This document shows, one piece after another, positions 7,316 to 15,846 of a stretch of 57,326 bases of DNA. The notes under the pieces were generated by a model. It saw only the letters and a program-made list of their open reading frames with translations, searched no databases and was not told where the DNA came from. Where the stretch lies: NCBI GenBank assembly GCA_016872385.1, contig VGZV01000013.1:1-57326 (forward strand). The letters are read 5' to 3'. The first letter of the stretch is position 1. Each line of letters begins with the position of its first letter. This stretch comes from SAR202 cluster bacterium. GTDB lineage: Bacteria > Chloroflexota > Dehalococcoidia > Lucifugimonadales > UBA3495. The translations under genes were made by a program, and so were the position numbers.

Positions 7316-8110
7316 ATGCCATCTTATTACCCTGTATATCTGAACCTGGCGGGCAAAAAGTGCGTAATCCTGGGCGGCGGCCTGGTGGCGGAAGGCAAAG
7401 TGGCGGCCCTTCTGGACGCCGGCGTTACATTGACCATCATCAGCCCCCAGGCCACCCGGCGCATCCAGGAACTGGCCCAGCGCGGCGACCTGGAATGGCA
7501 GCAGCGGGAGTACCAGTCGGGAGACCTGGAAGGGGCATCCCTGGTCATTGCCGCCACCAACGTGTGGTCGGTAAACCAGGAAATCTACCAGGAAGCGGAT
7601 AAGCTGGGCATACTGCTCAACGTGTGCGACGACCCGGACCTGTGCAACTTTATTGCTCCCGCCCTGGTCAAGCGAGGCGCAATAACCCTGGCCATTTCCA
7701 CCGGCGGGGCCAGCCCGGCCCTGGCCCGCAAGCTGAGGGAGACTCTGGCCCAGGAGCCGGTGCTGGAGTGGGCCGACCTGGCAGACATGCTGGCCGAAGT
7801 GCGCCGGGAGCTCAAGCAGCGCCGCACCGCGGTAGACCCGGAACGGTGGCAGTGCTGTCTTACCTCTGACCTGCTGGAGCTGGCCCGCCAGGGACGGGAG
7901 GATGAGGCCAAGGCCCGGCTGATGTCCCGGCTTATGGATAGCGCCACGCCGGACCTGTGCCCCCAGCCGGGCCGCTGCCGCCCCGAAGGCTGCCCCAGCC
8001 GCCAGCGCCTGGAAGCCCATCACCATGCTGCTGGCGTGGGCAAAAGTGTTGCAGGCGGCCGCCCCAAGGCTGAAATGGCCTCTGTCTTGCCCCGCGGGGG
8101 TGAGGGATGA
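7316..8110 (+). CDS. Precorrin-2 dehydrogenase / sirohydrochlorin ferrochelatase
   Basis: 264 aa, siroheme synthase N-terminal-domain protein (CysG N-domain, Met8, SirC family). A Rossmann NAD site (KKCVILGGGLVAEGKVAALL) is followed by the family blocks NVCDDPDLCNFIAPALVKRG and ISTGGASPALARKLRETL. It oxidises precorrin-2 to sirohydrochlorin and in many homologues inserts iron. The last 55 residues extend beyond the usual domain and contain C-rich (CPQPGRCRPEGCP) and His-rich (EAHHHAAG) stretches that could bind metal. The TGA overlaps the ATG of hemA (ATGA), implying coupled translation. A 132-base spacer precedes it. Confidence 0.9.
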   Translation: MPSYYPVYLNLAGKKCVILGGGLVAEGKVAALLDAGVTLTIISPQATRRIQELAQRGDLEWQQREYQSGDLEGASLVIAATNVWSVNQEIYQEADKLGILLNVCDDPDLCNFIAPALVKRGAITLAISTGGASPALARKLRETLAQEPVLEWADLADMLAEVRRELKQRRTAVDPERWQCCLTSDLLELARQGREDEAKARLMSRLMDSATPDLCPQPGRCRPEGCPSRQRLEAHHHAAGVGKSVAGGRPKAEMASVLPRGGEG

Positions 8111-9417
8111 GCTTTCTGGTCCTGGGCCTTAACCACCGCACCGCTCCCCTGGAGCTGCGGGAGCGGCTGGCTGTGGAAAAAGAGCAGCTAGGTCCCTCCC
8201 TGGAACAGTTGCGCCAGTATGCCGGGCAAGGAGTGGTGCTATCTACCTGCAACCGCCTGGAGGTATATAGCTTCGGGGATGCAAACGGCGAAGCAGAAGG
8301 GTCTGCCCAGTTGCGCCGGTTCCTGAGCGACAACTCTGGTGTGTCTGATGGAGAACTGGCTCCTCACCTTTATTCTTACCAGGAAGGCGACTGTGTCCGG
8401 CACCTGTTCCGGGTAGCTGCCGGGCTGGACTCCATGGTGGTGGGAGAGCGGCAGATATTGGGCCAGGTGCGCAGCGCCTTCAGCGTTGCCAGCCAGCAGC
8501 AGCCAGTGGGCGGGCCGCTGTCCCGGCTGTTCCATCAGGCCCTGCGGGCGGGACGCCGCGTCCACCGGGAGACGGCCATTGGCGGCAACTCCCGCTCGGT
8601 CAGCCGGGCGGCGGTGGAGCTGGCCCGGCGGCGGCTGGGCGACCTGGCCTCCCGGCGTGTGCTGGTCATTGGCGCGGGCGATGCCGGACGCCTGGTGGCC
8701 CAGGCCCTGGCGGACGCAGGAGCGCGGCAGATTGTCGTCACCAACCGCACCCACAGCCGGGCCGAAGAGCTGGCGCGAGACTTGGGGGGTGTATCCGCCC
8801 CCTTTGCTGACCTGCCCCAGCAGCTGATAGAGGCCGACGTGGTCATCAGTTCCACCGGCGCGCCGGGTTACGTGCTGGACCGGGCCGGCATTGTTCAGGC
8901 GGTGCGCCAGCGGGATGGTAAGCCCTTGCTGCTCATAGACATTGCCGTGCCCAGGGATATTGACCCTGATGCCGCCGGACTACCCCAGGTGCAGCTTTAC
9001 GACATTGACGCATTGCAGTCGGTGGCCGAGGTATCCAGCCCCGATGGCGGCTTGGGACAAGACGTGGCCCATGCGGAGCGCATTGTGGCGGAGGAGACCG
9101 AGCGGTTCCTGGAGTGGTGGCGCTCCATGGATGCAGTGCCGGTGATTGCGGCCGTGCGCCAGCAGGCGGAGGCGCTGCGCCATGCTGAGGTGGAGCGCAC
9201 CCTGCGGATACTGGAGAGGCATTGGCGCCAGGATGGGACACAGCCGGAAATGGACCACCTGGCCCGCAGGCTGGATGCCATGACTACCGCCCTGGTCAAC
9301 AAACTGCTGCATTACCCCACCGTCCGGCTCAAGGAGATGGACGACACAGCCCGGCAGGAGCTGGCCCGCCAGCTTTTCAATCTGGACGGTGACCATGACC
9401 ACCAGAACCGCCAGTAG
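8107..9417 (+). CDS. hemA: Glutamyl-tRNA reductase
   Basis: 436 aa. Reduces glutamyl-tRNA(Glu) to glutamate-1-semialdehyde with NADPH, the first step of C5-pathway tetrapyrrole synthesis. The N-terminal catalytic domain has LGLNHRTAPLELRERLA and the nucleophilic Cys in VVLSTCNRLEVYS (around residue 42-43); the NADPH-binding domain has VLVIGAGDAGRLVAQALADA; the C-terminal dimerisation helix region ends LVNKLLHYPTVRLKEM. It overlaps the upstream gene by 4 bases and the downstream hemC by 29 bases. Confidence 0.96.
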   Translation: MSFLVLGLNHRTAPLELRERLAVEKEQLGPSLEQLRQYAGQGVVLSTCNRLEVYSFGDANGEAEGSAQLRRFLSDNSGVSDGELAPHLYSYQEGDCVRHLFRVAAGLDSMVVGERQILGQVRSAFSVASQQQPVGGPLSRLFHQALRAGRRVHRETAIGGNSRSVSRAAVELARRRLGDLASRRVLVIGAGDAGRLVAQALADAGARQIVVTNRTHSRAEELARDLGGVSAPFADLPQQLIEADVVISSTGAPGYVLDRAGIVQAVRQRDGKPLLLIDIAVPRDIDPDAAGLPQVQLYDIDALQSVAEVSSPDGGLGQDVAHAERIVAEETERFLEWWRSMDAVPVIAAVRQQAEALRHAEVERTLRILERHWRQDGTQPEMDHLARRLDAMTTALVNKLLHYPTVRLKEMDDTARQELARQLFNLDGDHDHQNRQ

Positions 9418-10333
9418 GGTGCTACGGGTCGGCACCCGGGGCAGCGCCCTGGCCCTGCGCCAGACCGAAGAAACTTTGTCCCGCCTGCGCAGCGCCCATC
9501 CGGACGTGCAGCCGGAGGTGGTCATCATTCGCACCCAGGGCGATGCCGACGCCACTTCCCCCCTGGCCAGCATGGGCCGGGGCATCTTTGTCAAAGAGAT
9601 AGAGCGGGAACTGCTGGCGGGCCGAATTGACCTGGCGGTGCACAGCCTCAAAGACATGCCCACCACCCTACCCCAGGGCCTTGCCCTGGGAGCGGTGCTG
9701 CCCCGCCAGGACCCGCGGGACGTGCTGGTCAACCGCTGGGGCTGCGGACTGGCCCACCTGCCTGCCGGCGCGCGCATTGGCACCAGCAGCCCCCGGCGCA
9801 TGGCCCAGCTCAAGAGCCTCTGTCCCCAGGTGCAGGTGCTGCCCATCCGAGGCAACGTGGAGACTCGCCTCAAGAAGGCCACCGGCGAGGATTACGACGG
9901 CGCGGTGTTGGCCGCTGCGGGGTTAATCCGCTTGGGGCTGGCGGAACACATTGTGGAGGGCCTGTCGCCCCAGGAGTTTGTGCCGCCCCCTGGCCAGGGC
10001 GTGCTAGGCGTGGAAGTGCGGGCCGATGACCACTCCCTGCTGGAGCTGCTCCAGCCCATTGATGACGCTGCCACCCGCTACGAAGCGACTGCCGAGCGGG
10101 CCTTTCTGGCCAAGCTGGGCGGCGGCTGCCAGGTGCCCGTGGGAGCCTTTGCCCGTTCCGAAGGAGAGTTGCTGATGCTGACGGTATTTCTGGGCGACAC
10201 CGATGGCAAGAAAGCCTTTCGTGCCAAGGTGCAGGGCCTGACCCACGACCCTCTGCAACTGGCCAGCGATGCCCACCTGGCCCTGGTGGAGCGCGGCGGC
10301 GGAGAACTGCTGAAGCAAGCGGCGGGGGGATGA
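9389..10333 (+). CDS. hemC: Porphobilinogen deaminase (hydroxymethylbilane synthase)
   Basis: 314 aa. Polymerises four porphobilinogens into hydroxymethylbilane. Visible marks: RVGTRGSALALRQTEETL, the catalytic-Asp loop in HSLKDMPTTLPQGL, GTSSPRRMAQL, IRGNVETRL, and the dipyrromethane-carrying Cys in FLAKLGGGCQVPVGAF (about residue 245). Start is GTG 9389 or ATG 9395, both within the end of hemA; coupling with hemA translation is likely. Full length. Confidence 0.96.
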   Translation: MTMTTRTASRVLRVGTRGSALALRQTEETLSRLRSAHPDVQPEVVIIRTQGDADATSPLASMGRGIFVKEIERELLAGRIDLAVHSLKDMPTTLPQGLALGAVLPRQDPRDVLVNRWGCGLAHLPAGARIGTSSPRRMAQLKSLCPQVQVLPIRGNVETRLKKATGEDYDGAVLAAAGLIRLGLAEHIVEGLSPQEFVPPPGQGVLGVEVRADDHSLLELLQPIDDAATRYEATAERAFLAKLGGGCQVPVGAFARSEGELLMLTVFLGDTDGKKAFRAKVQGLTHDPLQLASDAHLALVERGGGELLKQAAGG

Positions 10334-10342
10334 GAAGAGGCT

Positions 10343-10540
10343 ATGGGCAGTGTGCGTTACAGCGTGGTGCTGGACTGGGATGAAACTGAGAAGGTCTTTG
10401 TAGCCACCGTCCCCGCCCTTTCCGTAAGCACCTACGGAGACACCAGGGAAGAGGTCATGGACAAGGTGCGTGAAGCCATAGCAGTGACAGTGGAGGGGCT
10501 GCGAATCATTGGCCAGCCCGTGCCACAAACACATCCGTAG
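10343..10540 (+). CDS. HicB-like small protein, no HicA beside it
   Basis: 65 aa with the HicB antitoxin fold signature: YSVVLDWDETEKVFVATVPAL, then YGDTREEVMDKVREAIAVTVEGL. It sits nine bases after hemC in the same direction. No HicA toxin gene adjoins it and it lacks the extra C-terminal DNA-binding segment of long HicB proteins, so it is either an orphan antitoxin or a solitary HicB-fold protein recruited into the operon. Confidence 0.75.
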   Translation: MGSVRYSVVLDWDETEKVFVATVPALSVSTYGDTREEVMDKVREAIAVTVEGLRIIGQPVPQTHP

Positions 10541-10559
10541 TGCGTCCCGGTGGGGGTGC

Positions 10560-10670
10560 AGGGGCGCAGCCCCAGCCGGGGGGTTGGGGGTGTCCCCCAA
10601 TTAGGTAATTCTTCCCCCTCTCCCTAAGGGAGAGGGGGATCAAGGGGGTGAGGGCCAGGGTGGAGAGGCT
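10560..10670. repeat. Two dispersed palindromic repeats between the HicB-like gene and cobA-hemD
   Basis: GGGGCGCAGCCCCAGCC-type sequence is followed by CCCCCTCTCCCTAAGGGAGA and a GGGGTGAGGGCCAGGGTG tail, the CTCTCCC/GGGAGAG class that recurs at 20000, 35430 and 47660. It fills the 158-base gap in an otherwise tight operon. Confidence 0.65.
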
Positions 10671-10698
10671 GGGGCGGGCGCACTGCAGGTGAACAGGT

Positions 10699-12276
10699 AT
10701 GACTAACGCTAAAGTCTTTCTCGTAGGCGCTGGCCCCGGCGACCCGGGGCTGATTACCGTCAAGGGGCTGCGCTGCCTCCAGCAGGCTCAGGTGGTGGTC
10801 TATGACCGCCTGCTGGACCCGTCGCTGCTGCAAAGCGTCTCGCCCCAGGCGGAGCAGGTCTTTGTGGGCAAGGCCCGGGGCCGGCAGGCCCTGACCCAGG
10901 AGCAGATTAACCAGCTCCTGGTGGACCGGGCCAAGGCAGGCAAGACGGTAGTGCGCCTCAAGGGCGGAGACCCTTTTGTCTTTGGCCGCGGCGGTGAAGA
11001 AGCCCTGGCCCTGGTCCAGCACGGCATCCCCTTTGAGGTGGTGCCTGGCGTCACCTCGGCCATTGCCGCCGCCGCCTACGCGGGCATCCCCGTCACCCAC
11101 CGGCGGGTGGCTACCTGCTTTACCGTGGTCAGCGGCAGCGAAGACCCCAGTAAGCCCGAGTCGGTCATCCCCTGGGACGTGCTGGCCCGCACTGGCGGCA
11201 CCCTGGTGGTGCTCATGGGCTGGAACGCCCTGGAGAACATCCTGCGCACCCTGGGGCAGCAGGGCATGGCCGCCGATACTCCTGTGGCCCTGGTGCAGTG
11301 GGGCACCTGGCCTCAGCAGCGCACTGTCATCGGCGCTCTGAACGTCGTGGCCTCCAAGGGCCGTGAAGCCGGCCTGGAGCCGCCGGTGCTGGCTATAATT
11401 GGCCCGGTGGTGCGCCTGCGGGAGCAGCTGCAGTGGTTTGCCGCCGAGGCTAAGCGGCCCCTGGCGGGCAAGAAGGTGCTGATAACCCGCTCCCGCACCC
11501 AGACGTCACGCCTGCGGGCGCTGCTGGAGGAGCAGGGCGCAGTCCCCTTGGAGCTGCCTTCCATCGAAGTTGCGCCCCTGGAAGACTACACCCAAATGGA
11601 TGCAACCCTGGCTCGCCTGGGCAGCTTTGGCTGGGCCATTTTTGCCAGCGCCAACGCCGTGGACGCCGTCTTTGCCCGGCTGGAGCTGATGCGCAAGGAC
11701 GCCCGCGCCTTCGGCGCCTGCCAGGTGGGAGCCATTGGCCCGGCCACCGCTGAGGCTTTGGCCCGCCGGGGCATTCGCGCCGACTTTATTCCCCAACGGT
11801 CCGTGTCTGAGGCGGTGGTGGCGGAGTTGTCCTCCCGGCAGTGGTCAGGGGTGCCGGTGCTGTTGCCTGCCGCCGATATTGGCCGGGACGTGCTGGCCCA
11901 AGGCCTATCCAGGCTGGGTGCCCAGGTGGAGTGGCAGCCGGCCTACCGCACTGTCACGCCGGCTGGCGCGGGAGAGGAAGCCCGGGAGTTGTTGTCCCAG
12001 GGCGTGGATGTGATAACCTTTGCCAGTTCCTCCACGGTGCGCAACCTGCTGGCGTTGCTGGATGGCGACAAGGCGGCCCTGGGGGGCAGCTTCATCGCCT
12101 GCATTGGCCCAACCACCGCCGCCACCGCCAGGGAATTGGGCTTGCCCGTGGGCCTGGTGGCCGATGAAGCCAGCGTGGAGGGCTTGGTAGATGCCCTGGT
12201 GAAGCATTTTAGCAATGATAAAATCCCCCCATCCCCCTTTATAAAGGGGGGACTTAGGGATTCCTCCCTTTCGTAA
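10699..12276 (+). CDS. cobA-hemD: Uroporphyrinogen-III C-methyltransferase / uroporphyrinogen-III synthase fusion
   Basis: 525 aa. Residues 1-245 are SUMT: VFLVGAGPGDPGLITVKGL, LKGGDPFVFGRGGEE, VVPGVTSAIAAAAYAGIPVT; it methylates uroporphyrinogen III at C2 and C7 to precorrin-2. Residues about 255-505 are HemD (LITRSRTQTSRLRALLEEQG; ITFASSSTVRNLLALL), which cyclises hydroxymethylbilane to uroporphyrinogen III. The fusion is common in anaerobes and Gram-positives. The final 20 or so residues (from about KIPPSPFIKGG) translate a palindromic repeat; the native stop has been lost and replaced. Confidence 0.94.
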   Translation: MTNAKVFLVGAGPGDPGLITVKGLRCLQQAQVVVYDRLLDPSLLQSVSPQAEQVFVGKARGRQALTQEQINQLLVDRAKAGKTVVRLKGGDPFVFGRGGEEALALVQHGIPFEVVPGVTSAIAAAAYAGIPVTHRRVATCFTVVSGSEDPSKPESVIPWDVLARTGGTLVVLMGWNALENILRTLGQQGMAADTPVALVQWGTWPQQRTVIGALNVVASKGREAGLEPPVLAIIGPVVRLREQLQWFAAEAKRPLAGKKVLITRSRTQTSRLRALLEEQGAVPLELPSIEVAPLEDYTQMDATLARLGSFGWAIFASANAVDAVFARLELMRKDARAFGACQVGAIGPATAEALARRGIRADFIPQRSVSEAVVAELSSRQWSGVPVLLPAADIGRDVLAQGLSRLGAQVEWQPAYRTVTPAGAGEEARELLSQGVDVITFASSSTVRNLLALLDGDKAALGGSFIACIGPTTAATARELGLPVGLVADEASVEGLVDALVKHFSNDKIPPSPFIKGGLRDSSLS

Positions 12277-12297
12277 AGGGGGTCAGGGGGATTTCCA
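12226..12297. repeat. CCCCCTTT/AAAGGGGG repeat forming the cobA-hemD tail and hemB leader
   Basis: CCCCCATCCCCCTTTATAAA with GGGGGGACTTAGGGATT, followed by a second partial copy CCTTTCGTAAAGGGGGTCAG. It overlaps the last codons of cobA-hemD and reaches the hemB Shine-Dalgarno. The same class is found at 18190, 24676, 33309, 34267 and 35515. Confidence 0.75.
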
Positions 12298-12311
12298 GGA
12301 GAAATAGACTT

Positions 12312-13292
12312 ATGGCCAGCTACCCTGACCTGCGCCTGCGCCGCCTGCGGGACCTGGAGCCTCTGCGCCGTATGGTGCGGGAGACGCGTCTCTCGGCGGC
12401 CAATTTCATATACCCTCTGTTTGTAACCCACGGCCAGGACGTGCAGGAACCCATTCCGCCCATGCCCGGCTGCTGCCAGTGGTCGTTAGACCGGCTGGGT
12501 CAGGAGGCGCAAGAGGTGGCGGCCCTGGGCATTCCGGCAGTGCTGCTCTTTGGCCTGCCTGCCGAGAAGGATCCCCTGGGCACTGGCGCCTACGACCCGG
12601 AAGGCATCGTCCAGGAGGCGGTGCGGGTGGTAAAGCAAGCGGCCCCCGGCCTGCTGGTAATTACCGACGTTTGTCTCTGCGAGTACACTGACCACGGCCA
12701 CTGCGGCATCGTCAAGAAAGACCGGGTGGACAACGACCAGACGCTGGAGTTGCTGGCCCGCACCGCCCTGTCGCAAGTGAATTCCGGGGCCGACATGGTG
12801 GCTCCCTCGGCCATGATGGACGGCCAGGTGCGGGCCATCCGGCAAGCATTGAACGCTGCGGGCCAGCACAACGTTCCCGTCATGGGCTACGCCGCCAAGT
12901 ATGCTTCCGCCTTCTACGGGCCTTTCCGGGTGGCCGCTGATTCTGCGCCCCAGTTTGGCGACCGCAGAGGCTACCAGATGGACCCGGCCAATGTACGCAT
13001 GGCCATGCGGGAGATTGAAAGCGATATTGCCGAGGGCGCGGACATTGTCATGGTGAAGCCCGCCCTGGCCTACCTGGATGTGGTGCGGGAGGCCCGGCAG
13101 AAGTTTGACCACCCCCTGGCGGTCTACAACGTCAGCGGCGAGTACTCCCTGGTCAAGGCGGCAGCGAGCAATGGCTGGGTGGACGAGAAACTGATTACCC
13201 TGGAGTTGCTCACCGCCATGCGCCGCGCCGGGGCGGACATTATCATCAGCTACCACGCCAAGGACGTGGCCCGCTGGCTGCGGGAGGGGTAA
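12312..13292 (+). CDS. hemB: Delta-aminolevulinic acid dehydratase (porphobilinogen synthase)
   Basis: 326 aa. Condenses two 5-aminolevulinates to porphobilinogen. The two Schiff-base lysines are in YAAKYASAFYGPFR (about residue 197) and MVKPALAYLDVV (about 250). The metal loop DVCLCEYTDHGHCGI (about 122-136) has three cysteines, so this is a zinc-type enzyme rather than the Asp-rich magnesium type. AGGAG lies 12 bases before the ATG. Fourth enzyme gene of the operon downstream of hemA. Confidence 0.96.
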   Translation: MASYPDLRLRRLRDLEPLRRMVRETRLSAANFIYPLFVTHGQDVQEPIPPMPGCCQWSLDRLGQEAQEVAALGIPAVLLFGLPAEKDPLGTGAYDPEGIVQEAVRVVKQAAPGLLVITDVCLCEYTDHGHCGIVKKDRVDNDQTLELLARTALSQVNSGADMVAPSAMMDGQVRAIRQALNAAGQHNVPVMGYAAKYASAFYGPFRVAADSAPQFGDRRGYQMDPANVRMAMREIESDIAEGADIVMVKPALAYLDVVREARQKFDHPLAVYNVSGEYSLVKAAASNGWVDEKLITLELLTAMRRAGADIIISYHAKDVARWLREG

Positions 13293-13295
13293 CTT

Positions 13296-13427
13296 ATGGA
13301 TGCAGCGGCCCGCCAGGCGGCTGGCAAGGTAGCTGAACTGTACGTATTCGGCGAGCTTCTGAAGCGGGGAGTTATTCCCTATCTTCCTCGCGGGAAGCCC
13401 TGGAAGCCCCGCAGGGTGAGTCGCTAA
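13296..13427 (+). pseudogene. Truncated N-terminus of an unidentified protein after hemB
   Basis: A 43-codon frame starting MDAAARQAAGKVAELYVFGE and continuing LLKRGVIPYLP. Its first 30 residues resemble the start of PD-(D/E)XK/DUF4365-like proteins (G..AEL.V..ELLKRG), after which the frame runs through an antitoxin remnant read in another frame. I interpret it as one side of a deletion junction near 13375-13390. Identification of the parent family is tentative. Confidence 0.4.
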
Positions 13428-13474
13428 CCCTGGAGGACTATGAGCGCCGCCGCGCGGCGGCCCTATCAGGTTAG
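13388..13474 (+). pseudogene. C-terminal remnant of a Phd-like antitoxin
   Basis: In the frame ending TAG 13472-13474 the residues [20 protein letters not shown] are followed by RAAALSG. Such EAL..GE.LTLE(D/E)Y..RR tails are typical of antitoxins encoded before RelE toxins. No start codon lies in frame; the N-terminal DNA-binding part is missing. It overlaps the toxin start by 35 bases, as in intact modules. Confidence 0.5.
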
Positions 13475-13943
13475 CTTACGCAGCAGGCGGGTGCAGCGGG
13501 AATTGGACGCCCTTTCCCAGGCCGATTATCCCAGGGTCATGGCAGCCATTTACGCCTTGGCCCTGGAGCCGCGCCCGCCAGAGTCTACCCGGCTGGATGA
13601 CGGCATATTTCGCATCAGGGTAGGGCGCTACCGGATTATCTACCAGGTGGACGACCGGGCGCGCACTGTGGAAATCGGCGGCATCCGGCGGCGCAGTGAA
13701 GACACCTACCGCACATTCGTGACATCTTCTGAGGCAGGCACAGGTGATTTATGCAGCTCCCCAAGTCGGAAAAGCTCTTTGCCCAGGCCCAGCAATACAT
13801 CCCCGGCGGGGTCAACAGCCCGGTGCGGTCTTTTCGCTCCGTGGGGGGCACGCCGCCCTTCATCGCCCGCGGCCAGGGCTGCCGCGTCTGGGACGTGGAC
13901 GGCCACGAATACATTGACTACCTGGGTTCCTGGGGGCCGTTAG
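13440..13943 (+). CDS. RelE/ParE-family toxin with run-on C-terminus overlapping hemL
   Basis: The first 91 residues are a complete RelE-type mRNA interferase: [20 protein letters not shown], then [17 protein letters not shown] and [13 protein letters not shown] at the usual C-terminus. GGAGG sits just before ATG 13440. A normal member would stop about 13715, but the frame stays open for another 75 codons, 193 bases of them antisense-free but out of frame inside hemL. The extension is Ser/Pro/Ala-rich and looks like non-coding readthrough. The partner antitoxin is only a fragment, so the toxin is probably inactive or tolerated. Confidence 0.7.
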   Translation: MSAAARRPYQVSLRSRRVQRELDALSQADYPRVMAAIYALALEPRPPESTRLDDGIFRIRVGRYRIIYQVDDRARTVEIGGIRRRSEDTYRTFVTSSEAGTGDLCSSPSRKSSLPRPSNTSPAGSTARCGLFAPWGARRPSSPAARAAASGTWTATNTLTTWVPGGR

Positions 13944-15037
13944 TCTTGGGTCATGCTCATCCGGCGGTGGTGGCCGCCCTGCAAAAGGCCGCCGCCGACG
14001 GCACCAGCTTCGGCGCGCCGGTGGAGCAGGAGGTGGAGCTGGCCCGGCGCATCTGCCAGGCCCTGCCCTCGGTGGAGCAGGTGCGGCTGGTCAACTCCGG
14101 CACGGAAGCCTGCATGAGCGCCATCCGCCTGGCTCGCGCCTTCACCAAGCGCAACAAGATTATCAAGTTCTCCGGGTGCTACCACGGCCACGCCGATGGC
14201 CTGCTGGTCAAGGCCGGCTCCGGCGCGCTGACCCACGGGGTGCCCACCAGCGCGGGGGTGCCCGCCTCCTACGCCAGCGAGACCCTGGTGGCCGACTACA
14301 ATGACCTGCCCTCGGTGGAGCGGCTGTTTGCCGCCCATCCCAGGGACATCGCGGGCATCATCGTGGAGCCGGTGGCAGGCAACATGGGCGTGGTGCCGCC
14401 GGTGGAAGGGTTTCTGCCCGCCCTGCGGCGGCTGACCAGCCAGCACGGGGCGCTGCTCATCTTTGACGAGGTGATTACCGGCTTCCGGCTGGGCTACGGC
14501 GGCGCCCAAGGCCTGTTTAACATTAAGCCGGACATCACCTGCCTGGGCAAAATCATCGGCGGCGGGCTGCCCGTGGGGGCCTACGGCGGGCGGGCCGACA
14601 TCATGCAGCAAGTGGCTCCCCTGGGGCCTATGTACCAGGCGGGCACCCTCTCCGGCAACCCCCTGGCGGTGTCGGCAGGGCTGGCCTGCCTTACTGAGCT
14701 GCAACGTCCGGGGATTTACCAGCGGCTGGAGAGCCTGGCCCAACGCCTGGCCGTGGGGCTGAACCGGGCCTTTGCCGAGGCGGAAGTTCCTTGCACCCTG
14801 AACCGGGCGGGGTCCATGCTCACCGGCTTCTTTCATCCGGGGCCGGTGCAGACCCTGGCCCAGGTGGAGGCCAGCGACGTGGCCCGCTACAACCGCTACT
14901 TTCACGCCATGCTGGAGCGGGGCGTGTACCTGGCCCCTTCCCAGTTTGAGGCAGGGTTTGTGTCCCTGGCCCACACGGAAGCGGACATTGATAGGACAGT
15001 GGCGCTGGCGGCGGCGGCGCTGCAGGCGGTGGGGTGA
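13751..15037 (+). CDS. hemL: Glutamate-1-semialdehyde 2,1-aminomutase
   Basis: 428 aa. PLP enzyme that makes 5-aminolevulinate from glutamate-1-semialdehyde, partner of HemA. Seen: [35 protein letters not shown], the FDEVITGFR Asp that binds the PLP ring nitrogen, and the Schiff-base Lys in [17 protein letters not shown] (about residue 265). Last gene of the tetrapyrrole operon, separated from hemB by toxin-antitoxin debris. The ATG follows GGTGATTT without a strong Shine-Dalgarno. Confidence 0.96.
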   Translation: MQLPKSEKLFAQAQQYIPGGVNSPVRSFRSVGGTPPFIARGQGCRVWDVDGHEYIDYLGSWGPLVLGHAHPAVVAALQKAAADGTSFGAPVEQEVELARRICQALPSVEQVRLVNSGTEACMSAIRLARAFTKRNKIIKFSGCYHGHADGLLVKAGSGALTHGVPTSAGVPASYASETLVADYNDLPSVERLFAAHPRDIAGIIVEPVAGNMGVVPPVEGFLPALRRLTSQHGALLIFDEVITGFRLGYGGAQGLFNIKPDITCLGKIIGGGLPVGAYGGRADIMQQVAPLGPMYQAGTLSGNPLAVSAGLACLTELQRPGIYQRLESLAQRLAVGLNRAFAEAEVPCTLNRAGSMLTGFFHPGPVQTLAQVEASDVARYNRYFHAMLERGVYLAPSQFEAGFVSLAHTEADIDRTVALAAAALQAVG

Positions 15038-15072
15038 AGGAAGCGCTTTCGAGGTGAAGGATCTTCCAACAC

Positions 15073-15102
15073 GTAGGGGCGGGTTTCAAACCCGCCCCTT
15101 AC
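15073..15102. repeat. GTAG-headed REP palindrome
   Basis: GTAGGGGCGGGTTTC then AAACCCGCCCCTTAC, 30 bases, near-perfect palindrome 36 bases after hemL and opposite the end of the ParE pseudogene. It may double as a transcription end for the hem operon, though no T-tract follows. Confidence 0.7.
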
Positions 15103-15146
15103 AGTCTTTGCAAAAGGGTAACGGGGTATCATGCGCTGCGGCGCAG

Positions 15147-15436
15147 CTAGAAAAGCGACTCGATGTCGCGACTGCCGTGTAGAATGCGGACAACCTCAAC
15201 CCCGTCGGCCATGGGCCGGTAAAGGATGACGTAGTCCTGGACTGCAAAGCTGCGCAACTCCGGGGCCAATTCGGAGCGGCGGCGCCCAATGCGGGGATGG
15301 TAGGCCAGCTTGCACTACACGTTTCCCGGATACTGCAGACGAAGCGGGTGGCATTCTCCGGGCTGTAGCGGGCAATGTATTCCCAGATGTCGGCGAGATC
15401 CGCCTCCGCCGAGTTGTGCAGGACAGCGTGGGGCAT
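15147..15436 (-). pseudogene. ParE-family toxin, frameshifted
   Basis: Minus-strand frame from ATG 15436 gives HNSAEADLADIWEYIARYSP and ENATRFV...RETC, the first half of a ParE/RelE toxin. From about 15313 the continuation KLAYHPRIGRRRSELAPELR, then VILYRPMADGVEVVRILHG up to the TAG at 15147, lies in another frame, one base out. Joining the two gives a normal toxin of about 96 aa. The indel lies in GTGTAGTGCAAG, not at a long homopolymer, so genuine decay is likely. It overlaps the antitoxin stop by one base. Confidence 0.75.
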
Positions 15437-15702
15437 CAGGCGGGCTTCTGGCGCAACGCCAGACGTTCACGCCCCTTGGCGATAATGCGCTCCACCGTCG
15501 CTTCGTCGAAGGGCCCGGCAATGCCGCTAGCCAGCCCTTCCTGGACATCCTTGCGCAGGGCTTCCAGCTTGCGGTCACGCTCCTCCAGCAGCCGGAGCGC
15601 CATGCTGATGACTTCATCGGGCGAACCGTAAAGGCCGGACGCGACCTTCTCCTGGATGAGCCTTTCCTGATCAGCGGTCAAAGGTACGTTCATGTGCGCC
15701 AT
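15436..15702 (-). CDS. ParD-family antitoxin
   Basis: 88 aa. MAHMNVPLTADQERLIQEKV and GLYGSPDEVISMALRLLEER are the ribbon-helix-helix of ParD/CopG antitoxins, followed by a toxin-binding tail (ALRKDVQEGLASGIAGPFDE). It precedes and overlaps the ParE gene by one base in the standard antitoxin-first order. Because the toxin is frameshifted, it may now be unpaired. Convergent with hemL. Confidence 0.85.
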   Translation of the reverse strand: MAHMNVPLTADQERLIQEKVASGLYGSPDEVISMALRLLEERDRKLEALRKDVQEGLASGIAGPFDEATVERIIAKGRERLALRQKPA

Positions 15703-15846
15703 CTCCTGAACACCAGGGTAGCCGGGAAAAGGGCAAGGGTCAAGCGCATGTGTGGTTGCGCTGTGTCACACGGACGCGGCGAGAATTGAAAAGATTGGCG
15801 CAATGGCATTGCTGACGTTAGCATTTCAGATAGTGTTCGCAAGCGA

